In this document: positions 1-8,029 of the stretch, piece after piece
Position numbering within the stretch: position 1 is the stretch's first letter
How the letters are laid out: each line of letters begins with the position of its first letter
Position numbers and translations under genes: made by a program
Assembly (NCBI GenBank): GCA_036502575.1
Contig: DASXYL010000083.1
Span: forward strand, 191,912-255,911
Length of the DNA stretch: 64,000 nt
Direction: 5' to 3'
Origin: DASXRA01 sp036502575
Lineage (GTDB): Bacteria; Actinomycetota; Actinomycetes; Mycobacteriales; Jatrophihabitantaceae
Notes under the pieces: model-generated
What the model was told of the DNA's origin: nothing
Seen by the model: the letters and a program-made list of their open reading frames with translations, nothing else
The model's database searches: none

Positions 1-1
1 C

Positions 2-1849
2 ACCGTCGAATTGAGTGTTCCCGGGCCGGCCATCACCATCGTCGCCTGCGATGACTACCTCCGGCCGGAGCTCTACGCACTCGACCTGGCCCACCGGGCG
101 GCCGGGCGTCCCTGGCTACTGGTCAAACCGGTCGGCGCCACCCCCTGGTTGGGGCCGGTGTTCCAGCCCGGCGCGGGCCCGTGCTGGTCGTGCCTGGCGT
201 TTCGGCTGCGGGCCAACCGGGTGCTCGACACGCCCGTGCGCCGGACCCTCCACGTCGAGGGACCGTTGCAGCTGCCCGCCGCGACGCTCGGCCCGGTCGC
301 CGCGATCGGCCGGCAGCTGGCCGTCCTGGAGGCGGTGAAGTGGCTGGCCGGGCACCGCCACGACGGGCAGCAGGCCGTGAACACGTTCGACTCGGTGGCC
401 GGCGCGTGGCGTCGGCACGAGGTGCGTCGCCGCCCGCAGTGTCCCTCCTGCGGGGACCCCGGACTGATCGCCGCGCAGGCCCGCCGGCCCGTCGTCGCGC
501 GGTCGCAGCCGAAGGGGTCGTGTGCCGGCACCGGGCACCGCGCCCGCGCGCCGCGCGACGTGCTGGACGAGTACGGCGAGCTGGTCAGCCCGGTGACCGG
601 CGTCGTCCGCGAGCTGCGCCACGAGCGGCGCGGGCCGGCGATGCTGCACTGCGTCGTGGCCGGCCGCAATCCGGCCGGGCGGTCGTTGGCCGAGCTGCAG
701 GCCAGCCTGCGCGACACCTGCGGCGGCAAGGGCGTGACCTCGCTGGACGCCGAGGTGAGCGCGCTGTGCGAGTCGTTGGAGCGATACTCCGGGCAGCTGC
801 AGGGCGACGAACTGCGCGTCCGCGACACCTTCAGCGCGCTGGCCGCCGATGCCGTCCACCCCGACCTGATCCAGCTCTACCACCCCCGTCAGTTCGCCGA
901 CCGGGATCGGTGGAATCGGACCCACTCGCGGTTGCAGTGGGTGTGCGAGCCGTTCGACGAGAACACGCCGATCGACTGGACGCCGGTGTGGTCGCTCACC
1001 CGAGAGCGGCACGTGCTGGTACCGACCGGGCTGGCCTACTTCCCCGGCTCTGCCTGCGCGGAGCCCGTGGCCGGCGACCGGTGCACGGTTGCCGACTCGA
1101 ACGGCAACGCCGCTGGCAGCAGCCGCGAGGACGCCATCGTCCAGGGATTCCTGGAACTGGCCGAGCGCGATGCCGTGGCGTTGTGGTGGTACAACCGCAC
1201 CCGCCAGCCCGCGATCGACCTGGACGCCTTCGCCGAACCGTGGATCGACGAGCTGCGGGCGATGCACCGAGCACTGGGCCGCGAGGTGTGGGCCCTGGAC
1301 CTCACGTCCGACCTCGGCATCCCCGCCGTTGCCGCCGTCTCGCGCCGACTCGACCACCCCACCGAGGACATCGTGCTCGGGTTCGGGGCGCACTTCGATC
1401 CGCGGCTGGCCGTGCGGCGCGCACTCGCGGAGGTCAACCAGCTGCTGCCGGCGGTGCTCCCCGTCGACGGCGGCGGCTACGCAGTCGACGCTCCGGACGC
1501 AGTGGCCTGGTGGCGTACCGCGACGGTGGCCAACCAGCCCTACCTGCTGCCCGACCCGGCGGCGACCGGGCGGGGGCCGGCGGACTTCGAGTACCGGCCG
1601 CGCGCAGATCTGCGCGACGACGTCGCCGCAGCCGTCCGCGTCGCGCGCGCGATCGGCTCCGAGCTGCTCGTGCTCGACCAGACGCGTCCGGACATCGGGC
1701 TCCCCGTGGTCAAGGTGATCGTCCCCGGACTTCGGCACTTCTGGGCCCGCTTCGCCCCGGGCCGGCTCTACGACGTGCCGGTGCGGCTGGGCCGCCTGGA
1801 CAAACCGACCCGCTACGACGAGCTCAATCCCCTCCCAATGTTCTTATAG
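2..1849 (+). CDS. YcaO/E1-like azoline cyclodehydratase (TOMM biosynthesis), 5' partial
   Basis: The encoded protein resembles fused E1-like/YcaO cyclodehydratases (SagC/SagD type), which use ATP to turn Cys/Ser/Thr of a ribosomal precursor peptide into azolines. Numbering from a TTG at 11, the first ~155 residues look like the second half of an E1-like domain with two CxxC pairs (C58/C61, C144/C147), the usual zinc tetrathiolate. The YcaO part follows, with the ATP/Mg motif SALCESLER (250-258) and a second ATP motif around 361-387 (NGNAAGSS, then ELAERDA). The C-terminus ends PLPMFL, matching the proline-rich tail of cyclodehydratase YcaO proteins. The frame stays open to the left edge and the leader-binding N-terminus is missing, so the gene almost certainly starts before the window. 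The precursor peptide and dehydrogenase must also lie to the left. Confidence 0.85.
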   Translation, partial: TVELSVPGPAITIVACDDYLRPELYALDLAHRAAGRPWLLVKPVGATPWLGPVFQPGAGPCWSCLAFRLRANRVLDTPVRRTLHVEGPLQLPAATLGPVAAIGRQLAVLEAVKWLAGHRHDGQQAVNTFDSVAGAWRRHEVRRRPQCPSCGDPGLIAAQARRPVVARSQPKGSCAGTGHRARAPRDVLDEYGELVSPVTGVVRELRHERRGPAMLHCVVAGRNPAGRSLAELQASLRDTCGGKGVTSLDAEVSALCESLERYSGQLQGDELRVRDTFSALAADAVHPDLIQLYHPRQFADRDRWNRTHSRLQWVCEPFDENTPIDWTPVWSLTRERHVLVPTGLAYFPGSACAEPVAGDRCTVADSNGNAAGSSREDAIVQGFLELAERDAVALWWYNRTRQPAIDLDAFAEPWIDELRAMHRALGREVWALDLTSDLGIPAVAAVSRRLDHPTEDIVLGFGAHFDPRLAVRRALAEVNQLLPAVLPVDGGGYAVDAPDAVAWWRTATVANQPYLLPDPAATGRGPADFEYRPRADLRDDVAAAVRVARAIGSELLVLDQTRPDIGLPVVKVIVPGLRHFWARFAPGRLYDVPVRLGRLDKPTRYDELNPLPMFL

Positions 1850-1908
1850 CGGACTTTCGCCCAACAATCTCCGCTAGATGCTGGTCCGATCCGGTGACGT
1901 CTTATTTA

Positions 1909-1931
1909 CTCTACGGACATCCGTGTTAGAG
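1909..1931. promoter_or_regulatory. Imperfect palindrome upstream of histidine kinase gene
   Basis: CTCTA at 1909-1913 and TAGAG at 1927-1931 flank an inner CGGA/TCCG pair (1914-1917, 1920-1923). The dyad lies 34 bp before the kinase start in an otherwise short intergenic space, in an AT-richer patch. It could be an operator for a regulator of this gene. No factor can be named. Confidence 0.35.
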
Positions 1932-1964
1932 ATGCTGTGAGCAGACCGATGCCGGGGAGGTCGC

Positions 1965-3182
1965 ATGCAGCCCGGTGCGACCCGACCGCGCACCGCTTGG
2001 ACCCGGGTGTCGCGACGGCCTCGGGCGGCTGGGCCGGTCGGCCCAGCCGGACTGTCTGACGCTCGCGGCCCGGAGTTCCTCGCCCCGCGGCTGGCCGCTT
2101 CGATCATGATCGTGGTGCTGCTGGGCTTCCTGGTCATCCAGTTCGTCAACATCGTGGCGCTGCACCTCGGCCCGGGACGGGTCGCGACCGCCGCCGTGTT
2201 GTTCGTGGTGCTACTGGCGTTGCAGATCGTGCACAGCATCCGCCCGGTCCGGCGGCCGCTGAGCGGCGCCAGCGCCGGCACGCTGGCGATCCAGGCCGTG
2301 CTGACCTACGTGCCGCTGCTGTGGTTCGGCCTCAACGGTTGGGGCGGGATGTCCGCCCTGCTCATCGCGTCGGCGTTGTTGCTGCTGCCGTCGCCGATGT
2401 CCTGGCTGGTGCCGCTGGGCATCGCGATCGCGCTGGGGAGCGGCAGCCTGGTCTCGGGGCAGGGGTGGGCGAACACCGCCTATCTCGAGCTGCTCAACAT
2501 CCTGACCGGGCTCGGGCTCTACGCGCTCGCCTGGCTCGCCGAGGTGGTCACCCGCCTGCACGGCACCCGCACCGAACTCGCGCGCCTGGCCGTGGCGGAG
2601 GAGCGGCTGCGCTTCAGCCGCGACCTGCACGATCTGCTCGGCTACAGCCTGTCCGCCATCACCCTCAAAGGTGAACTCGCGTATCGCCTCATCGGTACCG
2701 ACACCGAGCAAGTGCAGGACAACGTCGACACGGTCGTGAAGATCTCCCGGCAGGCGTTGGCGGACGTGCGGGCGGTCGCCCGCAGCTATCGCGACCTGTC
2801 ACTGGACGTCGAGGTGGTCTCGGCCCTCTCGGTGCTGGAGGCCGCCGGGATCGCCGCCACCGTCGAGGTCACCGTCGGGGCCGTCCCCCGGGAGCTGGAC
2901 ACCGTGCTCGCCACGGTCATCCGGGAAGGGGTGACCAACCTGCTCCGGCACAGCACGGCCACGGAGTGCCGCATCGTCGCCGGCCGCGACGGCGGGCAGG
3001 TGCGGCTCGTCCTCGAGAACGACGGCGTGGCGTGCTGCCCGCAGCTGGCCGAGCCCGGGCAGGTCGGTGGCCTGGACAACCTGCGGGCCCGGCTGGCCGG
3101 GATCGGCGGGGAGCTGTCGGTGTCCTGCCGCGACGGCTGGTTCCGGGTCGACGCGGCGGCCGCCCTCACCCGCACCGGCTAG
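1965..3182 (+). CDS. Sensor histidine kinase, HisKA_3 (DesK/NarX-like) family
   Basis: This 405-residue membrane sensor kinase should autophosphorylate H222 in the motif RDLHDLLG and pass phosphate to a LuxR-type regulator. Five or so hydrophobic segments span about residues 44-195, with no large extracytoplasmic domain. The dimerisation/phosphoacceptor helix and a compact HATPase_c domain follow (N-box near EGVTNLLRHS, then ENDG and a GGLDNLRARL segment). The ATG at 1965 has a strong ribosome site, GGGGAGG four bases upstream. It is a close paralogue of the kinase at 6142-7344, with the same fold and near-identical H-box. It lies directly after the YcaO gene and convergent with merB. No regulator is adjacent; the LuxR-type protein at 7354-7962 is the nearest candidate partner. 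Confidence 0.9.
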   Translation: MQPGATRPRTAWTRVSRRPRAAGPVGPAGLSDARGPEFLAPRLAASIMIVVLLGFLVIQFVNIVALHLGPGRVATAAVLFVVLLALQIVHSIRPVRRPLSGASAGTLAIQAVLTYVPLLWFGLNGWGGMSALLIASALLLLPSPMSWLVPLGIAIALGSGSLVSGQGWANTAYLELLNILTGLGLYALAWLAEVVTRLHGTRTELARLAVAEERLRFSRDLHDLLGYSLSAITLKGELAYRLIGTDTEQVQDNVDTVVKISRQALADVRAVARSYRDLSLDVEVVSALSVLEAAGIAATVEVTVGAVPRELDTVLATVIREGVTNLLRHSTATECRIVAGRDGGQVRLVLENDGVACCPQLAEPGQVGGLDNLRARLAGIGGELSVSCRDGWFRVDAAAALTRTG

Positions 3183-3251
3183 CCAGCTCTTGATCTCGGG
3201 CTGGCCGCTGCTGCTGGGAACGGGCGGTTGGGGTGGCAGCCGAGGTGGGGC

Positions 3252-3881
3252 TTAGGGCCTCACCCAGCCGACCTCGATCAGGCTTTGGCGGGTGATCTCG
3301 AAGTCGTCGGCGACTGAGGTGATCTGGCCTTGCGGGTTGTGCGTCAGCCAGTCCGAGGCGGCGTCGGGTGAGCTGAAGAAGTTCCCGAGGTCGCAGTAGG
3401 TGCGGATGTCGGTGACGGCTTGGGTGGGGCGCACGGTGGACACCACCGCGTCGGGCGGGTCGACGGTGAGGACGTCGGTGGGGGTGACCTCGACGCGGAT
3501 GCGGCGGCCGATGGCCGGACAGGTGGATTCGATCCGGCCGGGCCGGTCGAGGAGGACGGGGAATTCCAGGGCATCGCTGGCGCAGAACCCGTACACGGTC
3601 TGGGCGTCGAAGGTGAAGCTGTGCGGAGTGGGGTGCAGGGTGAGCCCGAAGCCGGCGATCCGGCCGTCCTGTTCGTAGTCCACGCGGGGATGGCGGTCCA
3701 GCGCGGCCTGGACCTGCTCGGGTGTCCAACCGCCGGCGGTGGCCACCTGCTGCACGCTGACTGGTTCGCCGCCGGCCAGTAGCCGCGCCAACTGCGGGAT
3801 GAGATCGGGCAGGGGCCAGCTGTCCAGCTGCGCGCGGAAGAACGCGATCTGGCGTTGCCGGGCGCCTGTGTCGGTGGTCAT
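3252..3881 (-). CDS. merB: Alkylmercury lyase MerB
   Basis: Organomercurial lyase protonolyses the carbon-mercury bond of compounds such as methylmercury, releasing Hg(II). The 209-residue protein has the usual MerB length. The catalytic residues known from the family are all visible: C100 and D103 in FCASDALEFP (equivalent to C96/D99) and C163 in TYCDLGNFF (equivalent to C159). An N-terminal winged-helix-like region precedes the core. The start ATG overlaps the stop of the upstream merB-like gene as ATGA, so the two are translationally coupled. It is the last gene of merR-merB2-merB. No mercuric reductase is in the window, which is unusual because the Hg(II) product would remain toxic. Confidence 0.9.
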   Translation of the reverse strand: MTTDTGARQRQIAFFRAQLDSWPLPDLIPQLARLLAGGEPVSVQQVATAGGWTPEQVQAALDRHPRVDYEQDGRIAGFGLTLHPTPHSFTFDAQTVYGFCASDALEFPVLLDRPGRIESTCPAIGRRIRVEVTPTDVLTVDPPDAVVSTVRPTQAVTDIRTYCDLGNFFSSPDAASDWLTHNPQGQITSVADDFEITRQSLIEVGWVRP

Positions 3882-4897
3882 TGGGACGGGCCTCCTGTGG
3901 CCGCGGTGGGCGCTTCGGGGTCGGTTGGCTCAGGGTCATGCAACAGGCCTCCGAACGCCTGGCCGGCTCGCTCGATCGCTGTGTCGTGGTCGAGGATTTG
4001 CCCGGTCAGCTCGGGGTGTTCATCCAGATAGGCCTGTGCGTGTTCAGCGTGGCTGTAGAAGTTGATGTGGTCGCAGGTGCATTCCATGCTCGGGCCGTTT
4101 GCCCCCGTCCGCGCGACCAGTACCACCGTGGACGCCGGCGCCCAGTGCCACCTCCCGGCGCGGGCCTGCACGATCACCGCGCCGCCGTCGGAGGGGTCGG
4201 CGGCGGTGACAATGGTGTCGCGCTCGGCCATCTGGGGGATCCCCAACGCGTCGATCGCGCACATCGCCCACACCGCCGGACCTCCGACCAGTTGCACCTG
4301 GTGCCCGCGTGGCACACCGGAGAACGGGTAGGCCACCGACACCACACCGTCTGCGCCCAGGTGCACCAGGTCAGCCGCCGTCAGCTGCCTGATCGCGCGA
4401 TCGGCGTCCAGGCCGAGCTCTGCTGCCTGCTTCTGGATCCGGGCCCGGTCCGGGGCCTGGCCGTAGGTGAGGAAGTGGCGCAGTACGCCTTGATGCAGGC
4501 CGCGCAACGCTCCCGGCAGCAGCGCCTGCCGGCCACCCGTGGCGCGCCATCCCGCCAGTGTCGACCCGTCAGGTGTGCCGGTCGCGGGGGCCTGCCCGGC
4601 CAGGACCGCGCGCAGCGCAGCGATCGACGGTGAGCCGGTAGCTGCGCCGGTCAAATCGCGGTAGAGGCGACACGACATGCTCGCCGAGGCGCCCGGCACC
4701 GCGAACGGATCTGACCCGTCGACTAGCAGCGTCGGCGAGCCGGTCATCCCCGCCGCCACGGCCTCGCCGTGATCAGCGATCACGCGCTCCTCGACCTCGA
4801 CCTCGGCGTCGGTCTGGCCGTCGAGGACCTCGTCCAGGCGCGCCGCCAGAACAGCCGTGTTGGGGCAGTCAGGCACGTGCAGGATCTGCACCTTCAT
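3878..4897 (-). CDS. Thioredoxin-fold/MerB fusion, alkylmercury lyase family protein
   Basis: The protein has 339 residues. The start is the ATG at 4897, which has GGAGGT four bases upstream; the frame stays open further 5' but that part is only the antisense of merR. The first ~100 residues look like a small thioredoxin/glutaredoxin-like fold with a single cysteine in HVPDCPN (C11). Residues ~125-300 form a MerB-like lyase domain that keeps all three catalytic positions: C213 and D216 in MCAIDALG, and C275 in CTCDHINFY. The natural reading is a second organomercurial lyase with a fused thiol domain that could deliver or accept mercury. The gene overlaps the 3' end of merR by 29 bp and the downstream merB by 4 bp. 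Confidence 0.8.
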   Translation of the reverse strand: MKVQILHVPDCPNTAVLAARLDEVLDGQTDAEVEVEERVIADHGEAVAAGMTGSPTLLVDGSDPFAVPGASASMSCRLYRDLTGAATGSPSIAALRAVLAGQAPATGTPDGSTLAGWRATGGRQALLPGALRGLHQGVLRHFLTYGQAPDRARIQKQAAELGLDADRAIRQLTAADLVHLGADGVVSVAYPFSGVPRGHQVQLVGGPAVWAMCAIDALGIPQMAERDTIVTAADPSDGGAVIVQARAGRWHWAPASTVVLVARTGANGPSMECTCDHINFYSHAEHAQAYLDEHPELTGQILDHDTAIERAGQAFGGLLHDPEPTDPEAPTAATGGPSQ

Positions 4898-5309
4898 CGG
4901 GCACCTCCGCGAGTGGGTCGCTGCTGTCGATGGCGTCCAGCAGTGGACAGGACCGGTCCGCGCGGGGCCGCTCACACGTCGCGACCAACTCCCCGAGCGA
5001 GGCCCGCATCCGCTGCAGGTCCGCGATCTTGCGGTCCAACTCGGCCACGTGATCGATCGCCAGCGAGCGGGCCCGGTCGCAACTGTCCGGGCCACCCTCC
5101 GCCAACGACAACAGTTCCTCGACCTCGACCAGGGTGAACCCCACCTCCTGCGAGCGCTTCACGAACCGCAACACCCCGACCACCGACACCGGGTAGTCCC
5201 GATAGCCCGCTGGTGATCGCGGCGGCTCGGCCAACAGCCCCCGGCGCTCGTAGTAGCGCAGCGTCTGCGCGTTCACCCCGGCCCGATCAGCAACCTCATG
5301 CGTACGCAT
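4869..5309 (-). CDS. merR: MerR-type mercury-responsive transcriptional regulator
   Basis: This 146-residue MerR-family protein has an N-terminal winged helix-turn-helix (THEVADRAGVNAQTLRYYERRG), a dimerisation helix, and three cysteines at C77, C112 and C121. The spacing matches the Hg(II)-binding C79/C114/C123 of classical MerR, so mercury rather than copper or redox sensing is expected. It heads the minus-strand operon with the two lyases. A MerR-type promoter with a long spacer sits immediately upstream, and the inferred transcription start falls on the A of the ATG, so the mRNA is probably leaderless. In the family, apo-MerR represses and Hg-MerR untwists the promoter to activate; here that would be autoregulatory. 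Confidence 0.9.
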   Translation of the reverse strand: MRTHEVADRAGVNAQTLRYYERRGLLAEPPRSPAGYRDYPVSVVGVLRFVKRSQEVGFTLVEVEELLSLAEGGPDSCDRARSLAIDHVAELDRKIADLQRMRASLGELVATCERPRADRSCPLLDAIDSSDPLAEVPDEGADPARA

Positions 5310-5315
5310 GCCGAC

Positions 5316-5347
5316 AGCATGAACCCGGTACCCCGGTACAGGGTCAA
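5316..5347 (-). promoter_or_regulatory. MerR-type promoter/operator with 19-20 bp spacer
   Basis: On the minus strand the -35 TTGACC lies at 5347-5342 and the -10 CATGCT at 5321-5316, separated by 20 bp (19 if the -10 is read one base earlier). The spacer holds the dyad GTACC-N2-GGTAC at 5328-5339. An over-long spacer with a central dyad is the signature of MerR-activated promoters. The expected start site, about 7 bp past the -10, coincides with the merR ATG at 5309. Confidence 0.75.
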
Positions 5348-5480
5348 GTATCTGACCAAGCGGGCGCTCGCCGGGACATGCCCCGCCTCGGCCTACGCCC
5401 CGGCGCGCTTGCTGCTAGCCGAGCACAATATCGACCTGCAGCAGTTCGGCGACGACCTACTCGCTAGCCTCACCGCCTAA
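5319..5480 (+). CDS. Small hypothetical protein divergent from merR
   Basis: A 53-codon frame running from the mer operator region, basic at the N-terminus (RYRVKYLTKR) with an amphipathic C-terminal part (AEHNIDLQQFGDDLLASL). Codon use has normal high GC at third positions, which favours a real gene. No ribosome site is visible at the ATG, and the start overlaps the merR -10, so expression would be tied to the same operator. It is followed 22 bp later by the CxCC protein gene. I do not recognise the family. It could be an accessory protein of the mer cassette. Confidence 0.45.
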   Translation: MNPVPRYRVKYLTKRALAGTCPASAYAPARLLLAEHNIDLQQFGDDLLASLTA

Positions 5481-5502
5481 CGGAGCGACGGAGACAGACA
5501 CG

Positions 5503-5814
5503 ATGACGACCACTACTCCGGCCACAACCGCGTTGGACGCCGCCGAGCCACGGGACTGCTGGTGCTGCGGAACGGCGTATCCAGAATCAGAACTGGTCCG
5601 GCTCGGCAACCATCCCGAAGTCGGCGTATGTCTGCCGTGCGCGCACTACCTACATCAGCAAGCCCGCGCACGTGACGACGCGCGACACCCCTCGCCCGCC
5701 TCCCGCGTACGCGATCAGCTCCGCAACGTCCGCCACCTCGTCATCGCTCGGGGCTGGCACCGCACACCAGTCATCGGCCGACCGCTGCGCTGGCTAGGCC
5801 GACACCTGCCTTAA
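5503..5814 (+). CDS. Small cysteine-rich (zinc-ribbon-like) hypothetical protein
   Basis: A 103-residue protein with a cysteine cluster near residues 19-50: DCWCCG followed by CLPCAHYLH. This pattern looks like a treble-clef or zinc-ribbon site, or a thiol metal-binding site. The C-terminal half is Arg/His-rich and basic. A GGAG element lies about 12 bases before the ATG at 5503. It follows the small ORF at 5319-5480 closely and points away from merR, so the two probably form a divergent transcript. A role in metal handling is suggested only by the cysteines and location. No family is recognised. Confidence 0.6.
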   Translation: MTTTTPATTALDAAEPRDCWCCGTAYPESELVRLGNHPEVGVCLPCAHYLHQQARARDDARHPSPASRVRDQLRNVRHLVIARGWHRTPVIGRPLRWLGRHLP

Positions 5815-6141
5815 CGGATCTCCCAGGTTGACATCCGCAGTGAAACTCCCGGACGAGCTACGGACGCGCTCGCCTAAGATCACCTGCGCTGTGGGGGTGC
5901 GCACTTTTGAGCCAAGCCGGGCCCTCAGCCGCACCAGCGAGTGTCGCGCTAGCCCGCTCGGCAACCGCCGCGACCGCGGATGTTTCCGCGGATGCCATGC
6001 CGATGTCGTGCTTTAGGCACTTCCTCGCACATTGCTGCCAACCTGCCGCCAACCTCGGTAACTCGGGCGGGGGCGGAACTATGCTCCGCAGTGAGGTGAC
6101 AGCGCTGAGTTGCCGGTGGTTCGGTCGTTGGGGCGGGCGAA
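5815..6141. other. Intergenic region, 327 bp, no gene
   Basis: I see no convincing coding sequence here. It holds two CCGCGG sites six bases apart (5974-5979 and 5986-5991), which form a small perfect dyad, and a TATGCT hexamer at 6080-6085 that could be a -10 for the downstream kinase, though no good -35 is present. Base composition is less GC-rich than in the flanking genes. Confidence 0.4.
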
Positions 6142-7344
6142 ATGCAATCACTCGTGCGATTGTGGCGAAAGGCCATCTCTGGTGCGCCGGATTTGTCGGC
6201 CGGAATTCTTACGCCGAAAATGCCGGGTCGAATCGTATTTCTCGTTCTATGGGGTTATTTCTTCCTGCAATTGCTGAATGTCTATTACATCCGGCCGCAC
6301 TCGACGCGCTTGTTCGTCTGCCTGGTCAGCGTCGTCGGGATCTTCGCGCTGCAGCTGTTCCACTGCGCCCGCCGCACCCGTTCGGTGCGCGCTCGCTACG
6401 TATGGCTGACCGTGCCGGTCCAGGTGATTCTGGCGTTCCTGCCCGTGGTGCTCTACCACCTCGTGTGGGGGTCCTTCTCGGCCTTCCCGGCGGCGTCCAC
6501 CCTCCTGCTGCTCCCCGCGCCGGAATCGTGGACGATGTTCGGCGCCATCGTCGGGGGCACGATCGCGGCCGTCATCGGGACGAGCCAGACCTACAGCTCG
6601 GCGACGTACATCGTGATCTCCGGCATTCTCACCGCCCTTATCGTGGTTGCCCTCGTCCGGCTGGCCGACCTCGTCGCCAGCCTGCACGCGGCGCGCGCCG
6701 AACGGGCTCGCCTCGCGGTCGAGGAGGAGCGGCTGCGCTTCGCCCGCGACCTGCACGACCTGCTCGGCGGCAGCTTCTCGGCCATCCTGCTCAAGGGCCA
6801 GCTCGCCCAGAGCATGCTGCCCGACCGTCCAGAGCAAGCCCGCGAGCAACTCGACACGCTGCTCCGGCTGTCCCGGCAAGCCCTGACCGACGTGCGCGCG
6901 ACCGCCCGTAGCTACCGCGACCTGAGCGTCGCCGTCGAGGCCAGCGCCGCGCGCACGGTGCTCGCCGCCGCCGAGATCGAGGCCAGCGTCCTGGTGTCGG
7001 CCGGGCGGCTACCCCGCGAGCTCGACACCGTGCTGGCCACTGCGATCCGCGAAGGCGTCACCAACCTGCTGCAGCACAGCGCCGCGCGGCGGTGTCAGAT
7101 CGAGGCGACCCGCGATGGGGCGAACGTCCGGCTGATGATCCGCAACGACGGCGTTCGCCCGGCCCCGGACGCGGACGACGGGGCGGGCCTGTCCGCGCTC
7201 GCCGCGCGGCTGGCGGGCGTCGGCGGCAGCCTCACCGCGGCGCGGTCCGGCGAGTGGTTCCAGGTCATCGCGACCGCGCCGGTCGACGGCCCGGTGCCGG
7301 TCGGGCCGCAGACCGGTGCGACGGTCTCGCCGGGCGTGCACTGA
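6142..7344 (+). CDS. Sensor histidine kinase, HisKA_3 (DesK/NarX-like) family, paralogue
   Basis: A 400-residue kinase with about five membrane segments in residues 29-175, the H-box RDLHDLLGG (H205), and a short HATPase_c domain ending in an LSALAARLAGVGGSL segment. It is clearly paralogous to the kinase at 1965-3182 through the ERLRF-RDLHDLLG block, the RSYRDLS block and the REGVTNLL N-box. The start ATG at 6142 has only a weak purine stretch before it. The first ~40 codons are less GC-rich than the rest. It ends 9 bp from the end of a convergent LuxR-type regulator, its most likely cognate partner. The signal sensed is unknown. Confidence 0.88.
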   Translation: MQSLVRLWRKAISGAPDLSAGILTPKMPGRIVFLVLWGYFFLQLLNVYYIRPHSTRLFVCLVSVVGIFALQLFHCARRTRSVRARYVWLTVPVQVILAFLPVVLYHLVWGSFSAFPAASTLLLLPAPESWTMFGAIVGGTIAAVIGTSQTYSSATYIVISGILTALIVVALVRLADLVASLHAARAERARLAVEEERLRFARDLHDLLGGSFSAILLKGQLAQSMLPDRPEQAREQLDTLLRLSRQALTDVRATARSYRDLSVAVEASAARTVLAAAEIEASVLVSAGRLPRELDTVLATAIREGVTNLLQHSAARRCQIEATRDGANVRLMIRNDGVRPAPDADDGAGLSALAARLAGVGGSLTAARSGEWFQVIATAPVDGPVPVGPQTGATVSPGVH

Positions 7345-7353
7345 AGGCGTGTA

Positions 7354-7962
7354 CTAGAGCAGCCAGCCGGCTTGCTCGGCGATGCGGACGGCGTCGAGGC
7401 GATTGCGGGCGTTGAGCTTGGTGACGATCGTCGTCAGGTAGTTGCGCACCGTTCCGTGGGAGAGGTACAGGCGCGAGGCGATCTCGACGATGTCGGCGCC
7501 CTCGGCGGCGAGCTTGAGCACTTCGGTCTCGCGGCCGGTGAGCGGGTTGTGCCCGCCTTCCCAGGCGGCGAGGGCGAGCTCGCTGTCGATGACCCGCTCG
7601 CCGTTCGAGATACGCCGGATCGCATCGGCGAGCCGGCTCGCCGGAGCGTCCTTGAGCAGGAAGCCGGACACGTGGGCGGCCAGCGCCCGGTGCAGCATGC
7701 CGGGTCGACCCAAACTGGTGAGGATGAGCGCGCGACAGCCCGGCATTACCTCGCGCAGCCGGCCAGCAGCCGAGACGCCGTCCAGGCCGGGCATGTCGAT
7801 GTCGATGACGGCGATGTCGGGCTCGTGACGTAGGGCCGCGGCCTCGATCAGGTCGCCGCGATCCACCTCGGCCACCACCTCGATGTCGGGTTCGAGGCTG
7901 AGCAGCGCAACAAGAGCGCCGCGGACCATATGCGTGTCCTCGGCAAGCAGAATCCGGATCAC
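7354..7962 (-). CDS. NarL/FixJ-family response regulator (LuxR HTH)
   Basis: A 202-residue DNA-binding response regulator. The receiver domain has its acidic pocket at residues 8-9, the phosphoacceptor D54 in VIDIDMPG, and the conserved Lys in FLLKDAP. The C-terminal LuxR HTH runs from NPLTGRETEVLKLAAEG to the recognition helix LSHGTVRNYLTTIV. It lies last in a minus-strand run after the acyl-CoA carboxylase, thioesterase and hydrolase genes (67 bp gap) and is convergent with a HisKA_3 kinase 9 bp away. HisKA_3 kinases normally pair with this regulator class, so it may serve either or both paralogous kinases and control the neighbouring cluster. Confidence 0.92.
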   Translation of the reverse strand: MIRILLAEDTHMVRGALVALLSLEPDIEVVAEVDRGDLIEAAALRHEPDIAVIDIDMPGLDGVSAAGRLREVMPGCRALILTSLGRPGMLHRALAAHVSGFLLKDAPASRLADAIRRISNGERVIDSELALAAWEGGHNPLTGRETEVLKLAAEGADIVEIASRLYLSHGTVRNYLTTIVTKLNARNRLDAVRIAEQAGWLL

Positions 7963-8029
7963 TGGGCCTCCGGCCGTCGGCCTCGTGGGAGCTCGAATGC
8001 TACCGGCACGGGCGGCGGCCTCAGCGGGT

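Noticed and set aside
116..1738. Long minus-strand frame opposite the YcaO gene
   Set aside because: Low-complexity Arg/Gly/Val protein without any domain; it exists because GC-rich codons keep the antisense frame open, while the plus strand has clear YcaO motifs.
4898..5095. 66-codon N-terminal extension of the thioredoxin-MerB fusion
   Set aside because: It is antisense-frame sequence inside merR; the ATG at 4897 has a strong GGAGGT and begins the thioredoxin-like strand.
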